Shown in pieces: positions 1 to 10,107 of a DNA stretch of 64,000 nt (position 1 is its first letter; each line of letters begins with the position of its first letter). The notes below the pieces were generated by a model. That model was not told where the DNA came from. It saw only the letters and a list, made by a program, of their open reading frames with translations, and ran no database searches. The stretch is from Albimonas sp963977235 (GTDB taxonomy: Bacteria; Pseudomonadota; Alphaproteobacteria; Rhodobacterales; Rhodobacteraceae), in contig NZ_CAXBOD010000014.1 in assembly GCF_963977235.1 (NCBI RefSeq), positions 1 through 64,000 of the forward strand, in the 5' to 3' direction. The position numbers were made by a program, and so were the translations under genes.

Positions 1-106
1 CGTCGCCTCTGGCCCCTGGGGCGGGCGTCGCGCGCTGGACGCGCCGGCGTCGCGTCCGGGGCGCGGGCGTCAGGCCCCGGACGCGGCGAAGCGAGGGCGG
101 CCGGCG

Positions 107-595
107 TCAGGCCGGGCGTTTCTTCAGGAGGTACTTGTGAAACCCCTCGAGCACGGTCTTGCCGTCCTGGTTCCAGACCGTCGCCTCGCAGGTCATCACC
201 CCGGTGGAGCGGCCGGGCGTCAGCTCGGAGATCCTGAGCTGGGGATAGAGCGTGTCGCCCGCGTAGACCGCGCCGAGGAACTTCGAGCCCTGCTCGAGGA
301 ACGCCACCAGCGCGTCGCCCATCACATGGGGCAGCTGGCCCGCGCCGGCGCAGGTCTGGATCACCACCTGATAGCCGTGGGCCAGCAGCTCTCGGTGGCC
401 ATGGGCGGCGCACCAGTGGCGGTCGTAGTGGATCGGGTGGTTGTCGCCCGAGGCCAGCTGGAAGGCCGAGAACAGCGCGTCGGTCATGGTGCGCGAGGGG
501 ATGTAGAACACCTCGCCGACCTCGTAGTCCTCGAACCAGCGGGTGGCGCAGGGGCGCAGGGAAAGCGGGTCGATCGTCCGGGGGGCGTCGGTCAT
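107..595 (-). CDS. MaoC-like (R)-specific enoyl-CoA hydratase family protein
   Basis: This is a 162-residue single hot-dog-fold protein of the MaoC dehydratase family. The N-terminal half contains WFEDYEVGEVF and the family signature region ASGDNHPIHYD, whose Asp and His are the usual catalytic pair. The ATG at 593-595 was chosen because the conserved fold begins right after it; the frame stays open upstream only because of high GC. Family members add water to or remove it from acyl-CoA thioesters in the cytoplasm. It lies downstream of the class III CoA-transferase on the same strand, with a 107-bp gap, so it probably acts on the CoA ester that the transferase makes. The substrate cannot be read from sequence. 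Confidence 0.88.
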   Translation of the reverse strand: MTDAPRTIDPLSLRPCATRWFEDYEVGEVFYIPSRTMTDALFSAFQLASGDNHPIHYDRHWCAAHGHRELLAHGYQVVIQTCAGAGQLPHVMGDALVAFLEQGSKFLGAVYAGDTLYPQLRISELTPGRSTGVMTCEATVWNQDGKTVLEGFHKYLLKKRPA

Positions 596-636
596 GGAGG
601 GCTCCTGAAAGCGCGCCGCGCGGAGGCGGCCCGTAG

Positions 637-654
637 GGCGCATTTCAATGCGCC
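637..654. promoter_or_regulatory. 18-bp palindrome between CoA-transferase and MaoC genes
   Basis: GGCGCATTTCAATGCGCC is a perfect 8+2+8 inverted repeat 42 bp upstream of the MaoC start codon. It has no following T-run, so a protein-binding site is a better guess than a terminator. No regulator gene is adjacent. Confidence 0.35.
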
Positions 655-702
655 GCGGCGTCAACGTCGGGGACGGGCGCGCCGGGCGCCCGCCCCGGCC
701 GG

Positions 703-1824
703 TCAGTCGAGCACCAGGCCGAACTCGTCCGAGAGCGCGGCGGTGTGCTGCCCCGCCCCCGGCGCCGGCGCCGCGAAGGGCTGGCGCGAGGGGGTGCGCG
801 GCGTGGGCAGGCTGACCGCGCCCAGGTCCATCACCGGGGCGGCGTTGGCCGCCAGCACCTGGGGGTCCGTCAGCCAGTCGGCGAAGTCGTTGACCGGGCG
901 GGCGAGGACGCCCTGCGCGGTCAGCCGGTCGCTCCAGGCCTCGGCGGTGTCGGAGGCGAAGATCGCCTCGAGCTGCGCGCGCAGCTCGTCCCAGTTGGCG
1001 TTGCGCAGGGCGAAGGAGGCGTAGCGGGGATCCTCGATCCAGGCCTCGCGGTCTAGCGCCCGGCAGATGCCGGCCCACTCGACCTCGCGCACCAGGGTCA
1101 GGGCCAGGTGGCGGTCGGAGGCCATGTAGATGCCCGCCGGCGGGTTGATCGACTGCACGCGGCCGCCGGTGATTTCCCACTCCAGCAGCTTGGGGCCCAT
1201 CAGGGCTGCGGCCGACTGCACCAGGCTGACGTCGAGCCGTCGCGCCTGGCGCGGACCCTCGGTGGGAAACAGGGCGGCCAGCGCGGCCTGCGTGGCGTAT
1301 AGGCCGGTCAGCGCGTCGATCAGCGGCTGGCCGAAGCGCACCGGCGCGCCGCGGTCGTCGCGGGTCATCGCCATCATCCCGGTGAACGCCTGCGCGTAGG
1401 TGTCCACCATCGGCTCATGCGCGCGCGGGCCCTCGAGCCCGAAGCCGGAGATGGTGAGATAGACGATGCCGGGGTTCAGCGCCTTCACCGCCTCGAACCC
1501 CAGGCCCATCTTCGCGGTCACCCCGGGGCGGCCGCTCTCGATCAGCAGATCCGCCTGGGCGGCGAGCTTCAGGGCGGCCTCGAGCCCGCCCTTCGACTTC
1601 AGATCCAGGGTCAGGCTTTCCTTGCCCCGGTTGTAGTAGAGCGAGAAGCCGCTGGCCCCCGGCGCCGCCGCGGCCCCGAGGTTGCGGATCCAGTCGCCCG
1701 AAGGCGGCTCGACCTTGATCACCCGCGCGCCCATCTCGGCCATCGCCATGCCGCAGGCGGGGCCCGCGATGCCCTGGCTGAGGTCCAGCACCAGCCGGCC
1801 CCTGAGGGGGAGAGGATCGCTCAT
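703..1824 (-). CDS. Class III (CaiB/BaiF) CoA-transferase
   Basis: This 373-residue protein has the layout of the family III CoA-transferases (formyl-CoA:oxalate, crotonobetaine and succinyl-CoA:dicarboxylate transferases). The N-terminus has LVLDLSQGIAGP and ARVIKVEPPSGDWIR. The catalytic Asp is expected at D141 in MVDTYAQAFTG, followed by the conserved GQPLIDALTGLYATQAALAAL segment. The enzyme moves CoA from a donor acyl-CoA to a free carboxylic acid through an aspartyl-CoA thioester. It is divergent from the 2-oxoacid dehydrogenase operon and upstream of MaoC. The substrate is unknown; the pairing fits CoA activation and then hydration of a carboxylate. Confidence 0.9.
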   Translation of the reverse strand: MSDPLPLRGRLVLDLSQGIAGPACGMAMAEMGARVIKVEPPSGDWIRNLGAAAAPGASGFSLYYNRGKESLTLDLKSKGGLEAALKLAAQADLLIESGRPGVTAKMGLGFEAVKALNPGIVYLTISGFGLEGPRAHEPMVDTYAQAFTGMMAMTRDDRGAPVRFGQPLIDALTGLYATQAALAALFPTEGPRQARRLDVSLVQSAAALMGPKLLEWEITGGRVQSINPPAGIYMASDRHLALTLVREVEWAGICRALDREAWIEDPRYASFALRNANWDELRAQLEAIFASDTAEAWSDRLTAQGVLARPVNDFADWLTDPQVLAANAAPVMDLGAVSLPTPRTPSRQPFAAPAPGAGQHTAALSDEFGLVLD

Positions 1825-2011
1825 GCCCGCCCCCCGGCGCGGCTCCGCGCGCCCTCGACCGTTCCGCCCGCCGGCAGCGCCATGAGTGTCCTCCTCGTCG
1901 TGTTTCCGATCCCGGGGACCGGCCCCGGCATTTGACCCCGGCCCGGCCGCGTGATTGTCTTTCGGCCGACAGGTAAGGCCAGCATAAGGCCCCGGGATCG
2001 GGAGGCAAGCG

Positions 2012-4441
2012 ATGCGCGACGACAGCGGCGCCGGGACGGAGGCCGAGAGCTGGGCGCAGGACCCGGCCGCCCAGCGGCTGTGCGACGCCTGGCGGCGCCA
2101 CGGCTGGCGGGCGGCGCGACTGGACCCGCTGGGCCTGGCCGCGCCCGAGCGTCCCGCCCCCCTCGACCTGCCCGGCCCCGAGGCGCTGCGCGCGGCGCTC
2201 TCGACGATCTACGCGGGCGGGCTGGGCTGGGAGATCGGCCACGTCCAGGACGCCGCGCGCTTCGACTGGCTGGCCGCGGAGGCGGAAACGGCCGAGCCCC
2301 CCGCCCCCGCCGACCGCGACCGCGCCCTGGCCCTGATCGCCTCGGCCGAGCTGCTGGAGGGCGACATCCGCCGCCGGCTGCCCACCACCAAGACCTTCGG
2401 CCTCTCGGGCGCGGAGGGGTTCGTGCTGCTGATGGACGAGGCGATCCGCGCCTCGGGCGCGCGGCGGGTGGTGGCGGGGGGCATGCACCGCGGGCGGATC
2501 ACCCAGATGGGGCTGGTGCTGGGCAAGCCCCTGACCCGCATCGCCGCAGAACTCCGCGGGGCGCCGGACCTGCCGGCCGACCTCGGCGCCGCCTCCGACG
2601 TGCCCTATCACCTGGGCTTCGAGGGGCTGCGCGCCGACGGGGTGGAGGTGTGGACGGCGCCGCATCCCTCGCATTTGTCCATCGTCGGCCCCGTGGCGCT
2701 GGGGCGCGCGCGGGCCGAGGGGGCGGGGCGCGACCCGGGCGTGCTGCCGATGATTCTGCACACCGACGCGGCGCTGGCCGGCCAGGGCGTGAACATGGAG
2801 ATGCTGCAGCTTGCGCGCCTGCCCGGCTACGCGGTGGGGGGAACGCTGCACCTGCTGCTCGACAACCAGGTCGGGTTCACCACCGAGGCGGCCGAGGCGC
2901 GCTCCTCGCGCACCGCCGCGGACGTCGCCAAGATCACCGAGACGCCGATCCTGCACGTCAACGGCGAGGACCCCGAGGCGATCCTGCTCGCCGCCCGCGC
3001 CGCCGCCCGCTGGCGGGCGCGCTGGGGGGAGGACATCCTCGTGCGGCTGATCGCCTATCGCCGCCGCGGCCACAACGAGATGGACGAGGCCCGCTTCACC
3101 CAGCCGCGCATGTACGCCGCCATCGACGCCCTGCCCCCGCTGTCCGAGCGCTATGCCCGCGCCGCCGGCCTGCCCGCCCCCGATCTCTCGGCCCTGAAAT
3201 CCGAGCTCGACGCCGCCTTCGCCGCCCGCCCCGAGACGCCCAACGCCCCCGAGGCGCCGGGTCTGGCCAAGGGGGCGGAGGCGCCCCTGCTCGCCCATCA
3301 CGCGACCGGGGTGGCGCTCGACGAGATGCAGCGCCTCGCCCGCGCGCTGGCGACGCCCCCCGCGGGGATGCGCCTGCACCCCAAGGTGGCGCAGGTGCTG
3401 GCCCGGCGGCGCAAGATGGCCCGCGGCGAGGCGCCCGTGGACTGGGCCTTCGCCGAGGCGCTGGCCTTCGCCTCGCTGCTGGCCGAGGGGACGGGCCTGC
3501 GCTTCTCCGGCCAGGACGCCGTGCGCGGCGCCTTCGCCCAGCGCCACCTGCGCCTGCACGACCAGGAGACGGGCGAGGTCCATGACACGCTGGCCGGCTT
3601 CGGCGAGGCGGAGGTCTTCAACTCCCCCCTGATCGAGAACGCGGCGCTGGGGTTCGAATACGGCCTCTCGACCGTCTTCCCCGGCCTCGATGTGTGGGAG
3701 GCGCAGTTCGGCGACTTCCTCAACGTCTTCCAGCCGATGTTCGACCAGTTCGTGACGGGGGGCGAGGACCGCTGGCTGCTGACCTCGCGGCTGACGATGC
3801 TGCTGCCCCATGGCTGGGACGGCGGCGGGCCGGATCATTCCACCGGCCATGTCGAGCGGGTGCTGGCCCGCTGCGCGAAGGCCAACCTGATCGCGGCCAA
3901 CCCCTCGACGCCCGCCCAGTATTTCCACCTGCTGCGCCGGCAGATGGCGCTGCCCGCGCCAAAGCCGCTGGCCGTGTTCACCCCCAAACTGCTGCTGCGC
4001 CTGGCCGCCTGCACCTCCGCGCCCGAGGAGTTCGCCCCCGGAACCGGCTTCGCCCCCGTGCTGGCCGAGGACGCCTCGGCGGCCGAGCGGATCATCCTGT
4101 GCTCGGGCAAGATCTACTGGCTGCTGGCCAAGGCCCGGGCCGAGCGGGGGCTGGAGGGGCGGGTGGCGCTGATCCGCCTCGAACAGCTGCACCCGTTCCC
4201 GGCCGAGGCGTTGGCCGAAGCGCTCGACGCCCCCGGAGAGCTGGTCTTCGCGCAGGAGGAGCCCGAGAACCTCGGCCCCTTCCCCTGGCTCGACCGCCGG
4301 ATCGAGCGGGCGGCCGGCCGCCCCGCCCGGCTGGTCTCGCGCCCGCCCGCCGCTTCGCCGGCCGTCGGCTGGCACGCCTGGCACGCGGCCGAGGAAACCG
4401 CCCTGATCGACGCCGCCCTGGACCTGGAGCCCCGCCCATGA
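2012..4441 (+). CDS. 2-oxoglutarate dehydrogenase E1-like thiamine-diphosphate enzyme
   Basis: This is an 809-residue homologue of SucA/DHTKD1. Recognisable E1o motifs occur in order: KTFGLSGAEGF, GGMHRGRIT (catalytic-site His), SDVPYHLGFEG (second His), HPSHLSIVGPV, LHTDAALAGQGVNMEM, LDNQVGFTTEA, HVNGEDPEAI and YRRRGHNEMDEARFTQP. The ThDP-binding region and the C-terminal transketolase-like domain are intact. It is about 150-180 residues shorter than housekeeping SucA and lacks the usual N-terminal E2-binding segment. No E2 or E3 gene is nearby. A GGGAGG ribosome site precedes the ATG. It overlaps the RraA gene by an ATGA and is two genes upstream of a hydroxyacid dehydrogenase, which suggests a dedicated 2-oxoacid rather than the TCA cycle. 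Substrate specificity is inferred only. Confidence 0.85.
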   Translation: MRDDSGAGTEAESWAQDPAAQRLCDAWRRHGWRAARLDPLGLAAPERPAPLDLPGPEALRAALSTIYAGGLGWEIGHVQDAARFDWLAAEAETAEPPAPADRDRALALIASAELLEGDIRRRLPTTKTFGLSGAEGFVLLMDEAIRASGARRVVAGGMHRGRITQMGLVLGKPLTRIAAELRGAPDLPADLGAASDVPYHLGFEGLRADGVEVWTAPHPSHLSIVGPVALGRARAEGAGRDPGVLPMILHTDAALAGQGVNMEMLQLARLPGYAVGGTLHLLLDNQVGFTTEAAEARSSRTAADVAKITETPILHVNGEDPEAILLAARAAARWRARWGEDILVRLIAYRRRGHNEMDEARFTQPRMYAAIDALPPLSERYARAAGLPAPDLSALKSELDAAFAARPETPNAPEAPGLAKGAEAPLLAHHATGVALDEMQRLARALATPPAGMRLHPKVAQVLARRRKMARGEAPVDWAFAEALAFASLLAEGTGLRFSGQDAVRGAFAQRHLRLHDQETGEVHDTLAGFGEAEVFNSPLIENAALGFEYGLSTVFPGLDVWEAQFGDFLNVFQPMFDQFVTGGEDRWLLTSRLTMLLPHGWDGGGPDHSTGHVERVLARCAKANLIAANPSTPAQYFHLLRRQMALPAPKPLAVFTPKLLLRLAACTSAPEEFAPGTGFAPVLAEDASAAERIILCSGKIYWLLAKARAERGLEGRVALIRLEQLHPFPAEALAEALDAPGELVFAQEEPENLGPFPWLDRRIERAAGRPARLVSRPPAASPAVGWHAWHAAEETALIDAALDLEPRP

Positions 4442-5091
4442 CCCGCGTTCCCGACGAGGTGCTCGAGACCCTGCGCGGTCTCGCCACCCCCACGCTCGCC
4501 AACGCCATCGACACCACCGGGGCGGGGGGCGTGATGCTGGGCCTGCACGCCGCGGGCCCCGGCCTGCGCTGCGTCGGCCGCGCGATCACCGCGCGCGAGG
4601 TCACCGGCCCCGCCGGCTCGTTCCCCACCGAGGACTTCAAGGTCGGCCACATGATCGACGCCGCCGGCCCCGGCGACGTGATCGTGGTGGCCAACGGCGG
4701 CGCCCCCGTCTCGACCTGGGGGGGCATGGCCTCCTACGCCGCGAAGCTGAAGGGGATCGAGGGGCTGATCGTCGACGGCGGCGTGCGCGACCGCGAGGAG
4801 ATCCTGGAATTCGGCTTCCCGGTCTTTTCCGCCCACATGGTCCCCACCCCCGGCAAGACCCGCATCCGGGTCGAGGCGATCAACGAGCCGGTGGTCGCCG
4901 CCGGCATCCCCGTGCGCCCCGGCGACGTGATCGTCGCCGACGGCACCGGGGTGGTGGTCCTGCCCGCCGAGCGCGCGGCCGAGATCGCCGAGCTGGCCCG
5001 CGGCTACGCAAGCGACGACGCCCGCGCCATGGAGGAGATGCGCGAGGGCCTCTCCTTCCGCGAGGCGCTGCAGAAATTCTCCAGGATCTGA
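4438..5091 (+). CDS. RraA-family aldolase/decarboxylase (HMG/CHA aldolase-like)
   Basis: This 217-residue protein of the RraA/dimethylmenaquinone-methyltransferase-like fold starts at the ATG that overlaps the preceding stop codon (ATGA). The family active-site segment DGGVRDREEI is present, where Arg binds substrate and Asp coordinates the divalent metal. The upstream loop GDVIVVANGGAPVSTWGG and the downstream HMVPTPGKTR also fit. Members of this type are class II pyruvate aldolases (4-hydroxy-4-methyl-2-oxoglutarate or 4-carboxy-4-hydroxy-2-oxoadipate) with oxaloacetate decarboxylase side activity; others are RNase E inhibitors. Position between an E1-like dehydrogenase and a 2-hydroxyacid oxidase favours an enzymatic role in keto-acid metabolism. 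Confidence 0.85.
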   Translation: MTRVPDEVLETLRGLATPTLANAIDTTGAGGVMLGLHAAGPGLRCVGRAITAREVTGPAGSFPTEDFKVGHMIDAAGPGDVIVVANGGAPVSTWGGMASYAAKLKGIEGLIVDGGVRDREEILEFGFPVFSAHMVPTPGKTRIRVEAINEPVVAAGIPVRPGDVIVADGTGVVVLPAERAAEIAELARGYASDDARAMEEMREGLSFREALQKFSRI

Positions 5092-5100
5092 AAGAGCCCG

Positions 5101-6546
<1,446 letters not shown>

Positions 6547-6594
6547 GGCCGGGACGCCGCCGCGCCGGCCTGCGGCGGCGCCCCGGAAAAGGTT

Positions 6595-6624
6595 GCGCCC
6601 CGCGGGATGCCTCCCGCGGGGCGC
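6595..6624. terminator. Strong GC hairpin between convergent operons
   Basis: A perfect 12-bp inverted repeat (6595-6606 and 6613-6624) with a 6-nt loop lies 49 bp after the FAD-dehydrogenase stop. It has no T-run. The genes on both sides point toward it, so a bidirectional, probably Rho-assisted end is the likely role. Confidence 0.4.
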
Positions 6625-6790
6625 GCCCGGCTTCGCCCGGACCGTCCGCCTGCTCCCCAAAGCAGACCTGGGCCCGAAGCGACGGGGGGGATGCCGGGCG
6701 CGTCGCCGCCGCGACCCCCAGGGCGCGACGACGACGATCCTGTTGCGATCCCGCGGAGCGCCCGCAGCGCTCTCGGGGGATCTGCGGGGC

Positions 6791-6982
6791 TCAGGCCCCG
6801 CGGGGACCGGGGGGCCTGCCGCCTGCGGAGGCGCGCGGCTGGCGCGCGGCCTCGCTCTCGCGCTCGGCCCGGGCCATCGCCATGGCGCGGGCCATGCGGG
6901 TCAGGTCGAGGTGATCGCGAAACAGATCCCGGGCGATCTCTCGCCGGTCGGGCGGAGGCTTGGGGCGGGCGGTCTCGCTCAT
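6791..6982 (-). CDS. Small Arg/Ala-rich protein, last gene of secretion operon
   Basis: This 63-residue frame starts at the ATG at 6980-6982, three bases beyond the end of the HlyD gene. It has a GGGAG ribosome site at good spacing inside the end of that gene. A TTG six bases earlier would overlap the HlyD stop. The first half (EIARDLFRDHLDLTRMARAMAMA) is a plausible amphipathic helix. The second half is Pro/Gly/Arg-rich and may be disordered. No family is recognised. Tight coupling to the type I secretion genes suggests an accessory role, but in DNA this GC-rich a chance frame is possible. Confidence 0.45.
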   Translation of the reverse strand: MSETARPKPPPDRREIARDLFRDHLDLTRMARAMAMARAERESEAARQPRASAGGRPPGPRGA

Positions 6983-6984
6983 GC

Positions 6985-8310
6985 TCAATGCTCCCTCAAC
7001 GAGCGGGCCAGCGCGTCCGACAGCGGGGCCAGCAGGTATTCCAGCGCGGTGCGCGCCTCGGTCGGGATCACCGCGGTCATCGGCATCCCGGGCTCGAGGC
7101 TGACGCCCGCGGGCACGTCGGCGAAGGCGATGCGCATGGCGTAGGTGGGTTTGGCGTCACGTCCGGGGTCCTCGCGATCCTCGGTCAGCTCGGCCGAGAT
7201 CAGCTCGATCGCGCCGGGAAATCCGCTGTCCTCGCGGGCCCGGACGCCGGGCAGGCGCAGCTCGGCCGGCATGCCGGCGCGCAGCCGCTCGCGCGCTTCG
7301 GGGGCGAGGCGCGCCTCGGCCACCAGCACCCCGTCCGCGGGCACGATCTCGAGGATCGGCTCGCCAGCGCCGACCACGCCGCCGACGGTGGAGGCGCGCA
7401 AGCCCACCACCACGCCCGAGACGGGCGCCGAGACGCGGGCGCGGGCGATGCGCGCCTGCTCGGCCTCGACGCGGGGGGCGAGCTCGGCCAGCCGGCCGAC
7501 CACTTCCGACAGCTCCGTCGACACCGCAGCCAGGCGGCGCGAGCGGGCGCGCGCGTGACCCAGCCGGGCCTCGCCGGCCGCGGCCTCGGTCTCGGCGATG
7601 GCGGCCTGCAGGGCCTCGCCCAGACCGGAGAGGGAGACCAGCTCCTGCTCGCGCGCGTTCAGCTGGGGGCGGGCGAGGCGGCCGGTCTCGGCCAGGGTGC
7701 GGGCGGCCTGGGCGTTCTCCTCCGCCAGGCCGCGCTGCTTGTCGAGCGAGCGCAGCTCGGCCTCCTGCGCGCGCAGACGGGCGGCGAGGCGCTTGAGCGC
7801 GCCGTCCAGCACCTCGTCCTCAGCCGCGATCTCGGCCCGGCGGGCCTCGAACAGCGCCTGCTGGCTGACGATGGCCGAGGCGAGGTCGGGACGCTCCGGG
7901 TCGCCCAGGGCGCGGGCGGGGGCGAAATCGAGGGTCTCGGCGTCGTCGCGCTCGGCCTCGAGGCGCGCGCGGCGGGCGAGCAGCGCGTCGCGCTCGGCGG
8001 CCAGCGCGCCCAGCGTCGCCTCGGCCTCGGTGGTGTCGAGGCGCATCAGCGTGTCGCCGGCCTGCACCCGGTCGCCGTCGCGCACCGCGATCGAGGCGAC
8101 GATGCCGCCGTCGAGGTGCTGCACGGTCTTCACGTCGCCGTCGACCTTGAAGCGCCCCTCGGCGATCACGGCGCCCGAGAGGGGGGCGCTCCACAGCCAG
8201 GCGCCGAAGCCGGCGGCGGCGAGGCCCAGGACCAGGCCCGCGCGCAGCAGCGGACGGGCGACGCCGTCGCTGGGGGCGGCGTCTTTCACGGGGTTGGGTC
8301 GGTCGCTCAT
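6985..8310 (-). CDS. Type I secretion membrane-fusion protein (HlyD/PrtE family)
   Basis: This 441-residue periplasmic adaptor has a single N-terminal membrane segment at about residues 20-42 (LLRAGLVLGLAAAGFGAWLW). A lipoyl/barrel-sandwich strand follows (KTVQHLDGGIVASIAVRDGDRVQAGDTLMRLD). Next come long alpha-helical hairpins from about residues 85 to 270, the returning lipoyl half (VSAPVSGVVVGLRASTVGGVVGAGEPILEIVP) and a C-terminal beta-barrel. Such proteins bridge the inner-membrane ABC exporter to a TolC-like channel. It starts at an ATG overlapping the ABC gene's stop (ATGA), so the two are translationally coupled. No TolC gene is in the window. The obvious cargo is the repeat protein encoded upstream. 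Confidence 0.93.
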   Translation of the reverse strand: MSDRPNPVKDAAPSDGVARPLLRAGLVLGLAAAGFGAWLWSAPLSGAVIAEGRFKVDGDVKTVQHLDGGIVASIAVRDGDRVQAGDTLMRLDTTEAEATLGALAAERDALLARRARLEAERDDAETLDFAPARALGDPERPDLASAIVSQQALFEARRAEIAAEDEVLDGALKRLAARLRAQEAELRSLDKQRGLAEENAQAARTLAETGRLARPQLNAREQELVSLSGLGEALQAAIAETEAAAGEARLGHARARSRRLAAVSTELSEVVGRLAELAPRVEAEQARIARARVSAPVSGVVVGLRASTVGGVVGAGEPILEIVPADGVLVAEARLAPEARERLRAGMPAELRLPGVRAREDSGFPGAIELISAELTEDREDPGRDAKPTYAMRIAFADVPAGVSLEPGMPMTAVIPTEARTALEYLLAPLSDALARSLREH

Positions 8311-10034
8311 CCGGCGGCCTCCTTTGCAGGCTGCGGGGCGGGGGCGGGCGCAGAGGCGGGGCCGCCGGCCGGCCCGATGGTCCGGCGCATCAGCTCGATC
8401 ACCCGCTCGCGGGATTCGAAGTGCTCGACCGCGCCCTCGCGCATCATCAGGATCCGGTCGGCCAGCGCGGCCATCACCGGCTTGTGGGAGATGGTGACCG
8501 TGGTCACGCCGGCGCCCTTGAGCGCGCGGATCGCGTTCAGCGTGGCGACCTCGCCCTCGGCGTCCATGTGGGCGGTGGGCTGATCGAGGATCACCAGCGC
8601 GGGCGAGCCGAACAGCGCGCGCGCCAGCGCCACCCGCTGGCGCAGGCCGGGGGTCAGCGCCTGGCCGCCGGGGCCGACCTCGAAACCGAAGCCGCCGGGC
8701 AGACGCTCGATCGCGGCGCGCACGCCGGCGGCCTCGGCGGCGGCGTGGACCTCCTCCGGCGAGGCGTCGGTGAAGCGGGCGATGTTCTCGGCCACGCTGC
8801 CGGGGTGCAGGACCACGTCCTGGGGCATCCAGCCGACCAGCGAGGCGCGTTCGCGCGGGTCCATCGCGGCCGGCTCGACGCCCGCGACCAGCACCTGGCC
8901 GCCGTCGAGCGGCGCGACCCCGGCCAGCGCGCGGGCCAGCGTGGACTTGCCCGATCCGCTCTCGCCGACCACGGCGATGGCCTCGCCCGCGGCGATCGAG
9001 GCCGAGACCCCGCGCAGCGCCGGGCGGCGCACGCCGGGGATCACCACCATCGCGCGGCGGGCGTCGACGGCGGCGCCGTGCGCCTCGCGCCGCACCGGCG
9101 AGGCGGGGGCGGCGGCGGGCCGGCGCACCGTCAGCCGGTCGAGCGCGGCGCGCGCCGCGGCGGCCTGGCGCAGGGCGCCGAGCAGGGATTCCATCGGCCC
9201 CAGCGCGCGGCCGGCGAGGATCGCGGCGGCCAGCATCGCCGCCGGCGCCAACTGCCCATCGAGCGTCAGCACCGCGCCCGCGGCCAGCGCCGCGCTGTGG
9301 GCGATCATCCGCACGGTCCGGGTGAAGGCGCCGACCGAAGCCGAGCCCTCGTCGACACTCTGGCGCAGACCGCCCAGCGCCAGCACGCCCCCGGTCAGCC
9401 GGGCCGAGAGGCCGGGGCGCGCGCCGAAGGCCGCCAGGTCGCCGCGGTCGGCGTCGAGCATCCCGCCCAGGTCGCGCAGTTCGGCCTCGCCGGCCGCGAT
9501 CCGCCGCTCGCGCGCGGCGGCCATCCAGCGACCGACCATCACGGCGGCGAGGATCGTCACCGCGCCCAGCGTCGCCACCAGGCCCAGCAGCGGATGCAGA
9601 AGGAACAGCAGGCACAGGAACAGGATCGTGAACGGGGCGTCGCACAGCGTCGTGGCGCCGGTCCCCGACAGGAAGCCGCGCAGCACGCCGAGGTCGCGCA
9701 GCCGCTCGGTCTGCCGGCCGGCGCCCTCGGGGGTCGCCTGCGCCAGGCGTCGCTCGGCCCGGCTCGCGGCGCGGGCCAGCAGCCGGCCGCGGGCGGCGTC
9801 GGCCGCGCCCATCGCCGCCAGCGCCAGCACCAGCACCACCGACAGCGAGGCCAGCGTCTCGAGGCTGCGGGAGTTCAGGACCCGCCCGTAGAGCTGCATC
9901 ATGTAGAGGGGCGAGGCGAGGAACAGCGTGTTCACCGCCACGCTGAACACCATGGCGAGGCCCAGGTGCGGGGCGAGCGCCGCGCGCAGTTTCCCACGCA
10001 GCTCGACGTCCTGTTCGGGGGGCTTCGCGGGCAT
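8307..10034 (-). CDS. Type I secretion ABC exporter (PrtD family) with non-canonical ATPase motifs
   Basis: This 575-residue half-transporter has an N-terminal membrane domain (about residues 20-300, with the family segment LFLASPLYMMQLYGRVLNSRS) and a C-terminal nucleotide-binding domain. Walker A is intact (GESGSGKST, 357-365). The Q-loop (WMPQDVVLHPGSVAENI) and H-loop (TISHKP) are also present. Two key positions deviate. The signature LSGGQ is LTPGL (460-464), and the catalytic Glu after Walker B is Gln (LVILDQPT, Q485, codon CAG). In this family the Glu is the general base for ATP hydrolysis. It shares an operon with the HlyD gene and follows the YadA-head protein gene by 73 bp. It probably exports that protein, but the substitutions make the catalytic cycle questionable. 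Confidence 0.92.
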   Translation of the reverse strand: MPAKPPEQDVELRGKLRAALAPHLGLAMVFSVAVNTLFLASPLYMMQLYGRVLNSRSLETLASLSVVLVLALAAMGAADAARGRLLARAASRAERRLAQATPEGAGRQTERLRDLGVLRGFLSGTGATTLCDAPFTILFLCLLFLLHPLLGLVATLGAVTILAAVMVGRWMAAARERRIAAGEAELRDLGGMLDADRGDLAAFGARPGLSARLTGGVLALGGLRQSVDEGSASVGAFTRTVRMIAHSAALAAGAVLTLDGQLAPAAMLAAAILAGRALGPMESLLGALRQAAAARAALDRLTVRRPAAAPASPVRREAHGAAVDARRAMVVIPGVRRPALRGVSASIAAGEAIAVVGESGSGKSTLARALAGVAPLDGGQVLVAGVEPAAMDPRERASLVGWMPQDVVLHPGSVAENIARFTDASPEEVHAAAEAAGVRAAIERLPGGFGFEVGPGGQALTPGLRQRVALARALFGSPALVILDQPTAHMDAEGEVATLNAIRALKGAGVTTVTISHKPVMAALADRILMMREGAVEHFESRERVIELMRRTIGPAGGPASAPAPAPQPAKEAAG

Positions 10035-10107
10035 CGCAGTCTCCGGACCTGGGGGAATTCGGGGGGGAGTGAGGCCGCGGCGCGGGATCCGCGCCGCGGC
10101 CGGTCGC

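Noticed and set aside
1415..4384. Very long open frames antisense to real genes, for example about 990 codons here and over 1300 codons opposite carB
   Set aside because: They are shadows caused by about 70% GC with G/C third positions; the translations are low-complexity Arg/Gly/Pro-rich and the opposite strand encodes recognisable enzymes.
6595..6624. GC hairpin as a regulatory RNA
   Set aside because: It lies between convergent transcription units and has the plain shape of a terminator stem.
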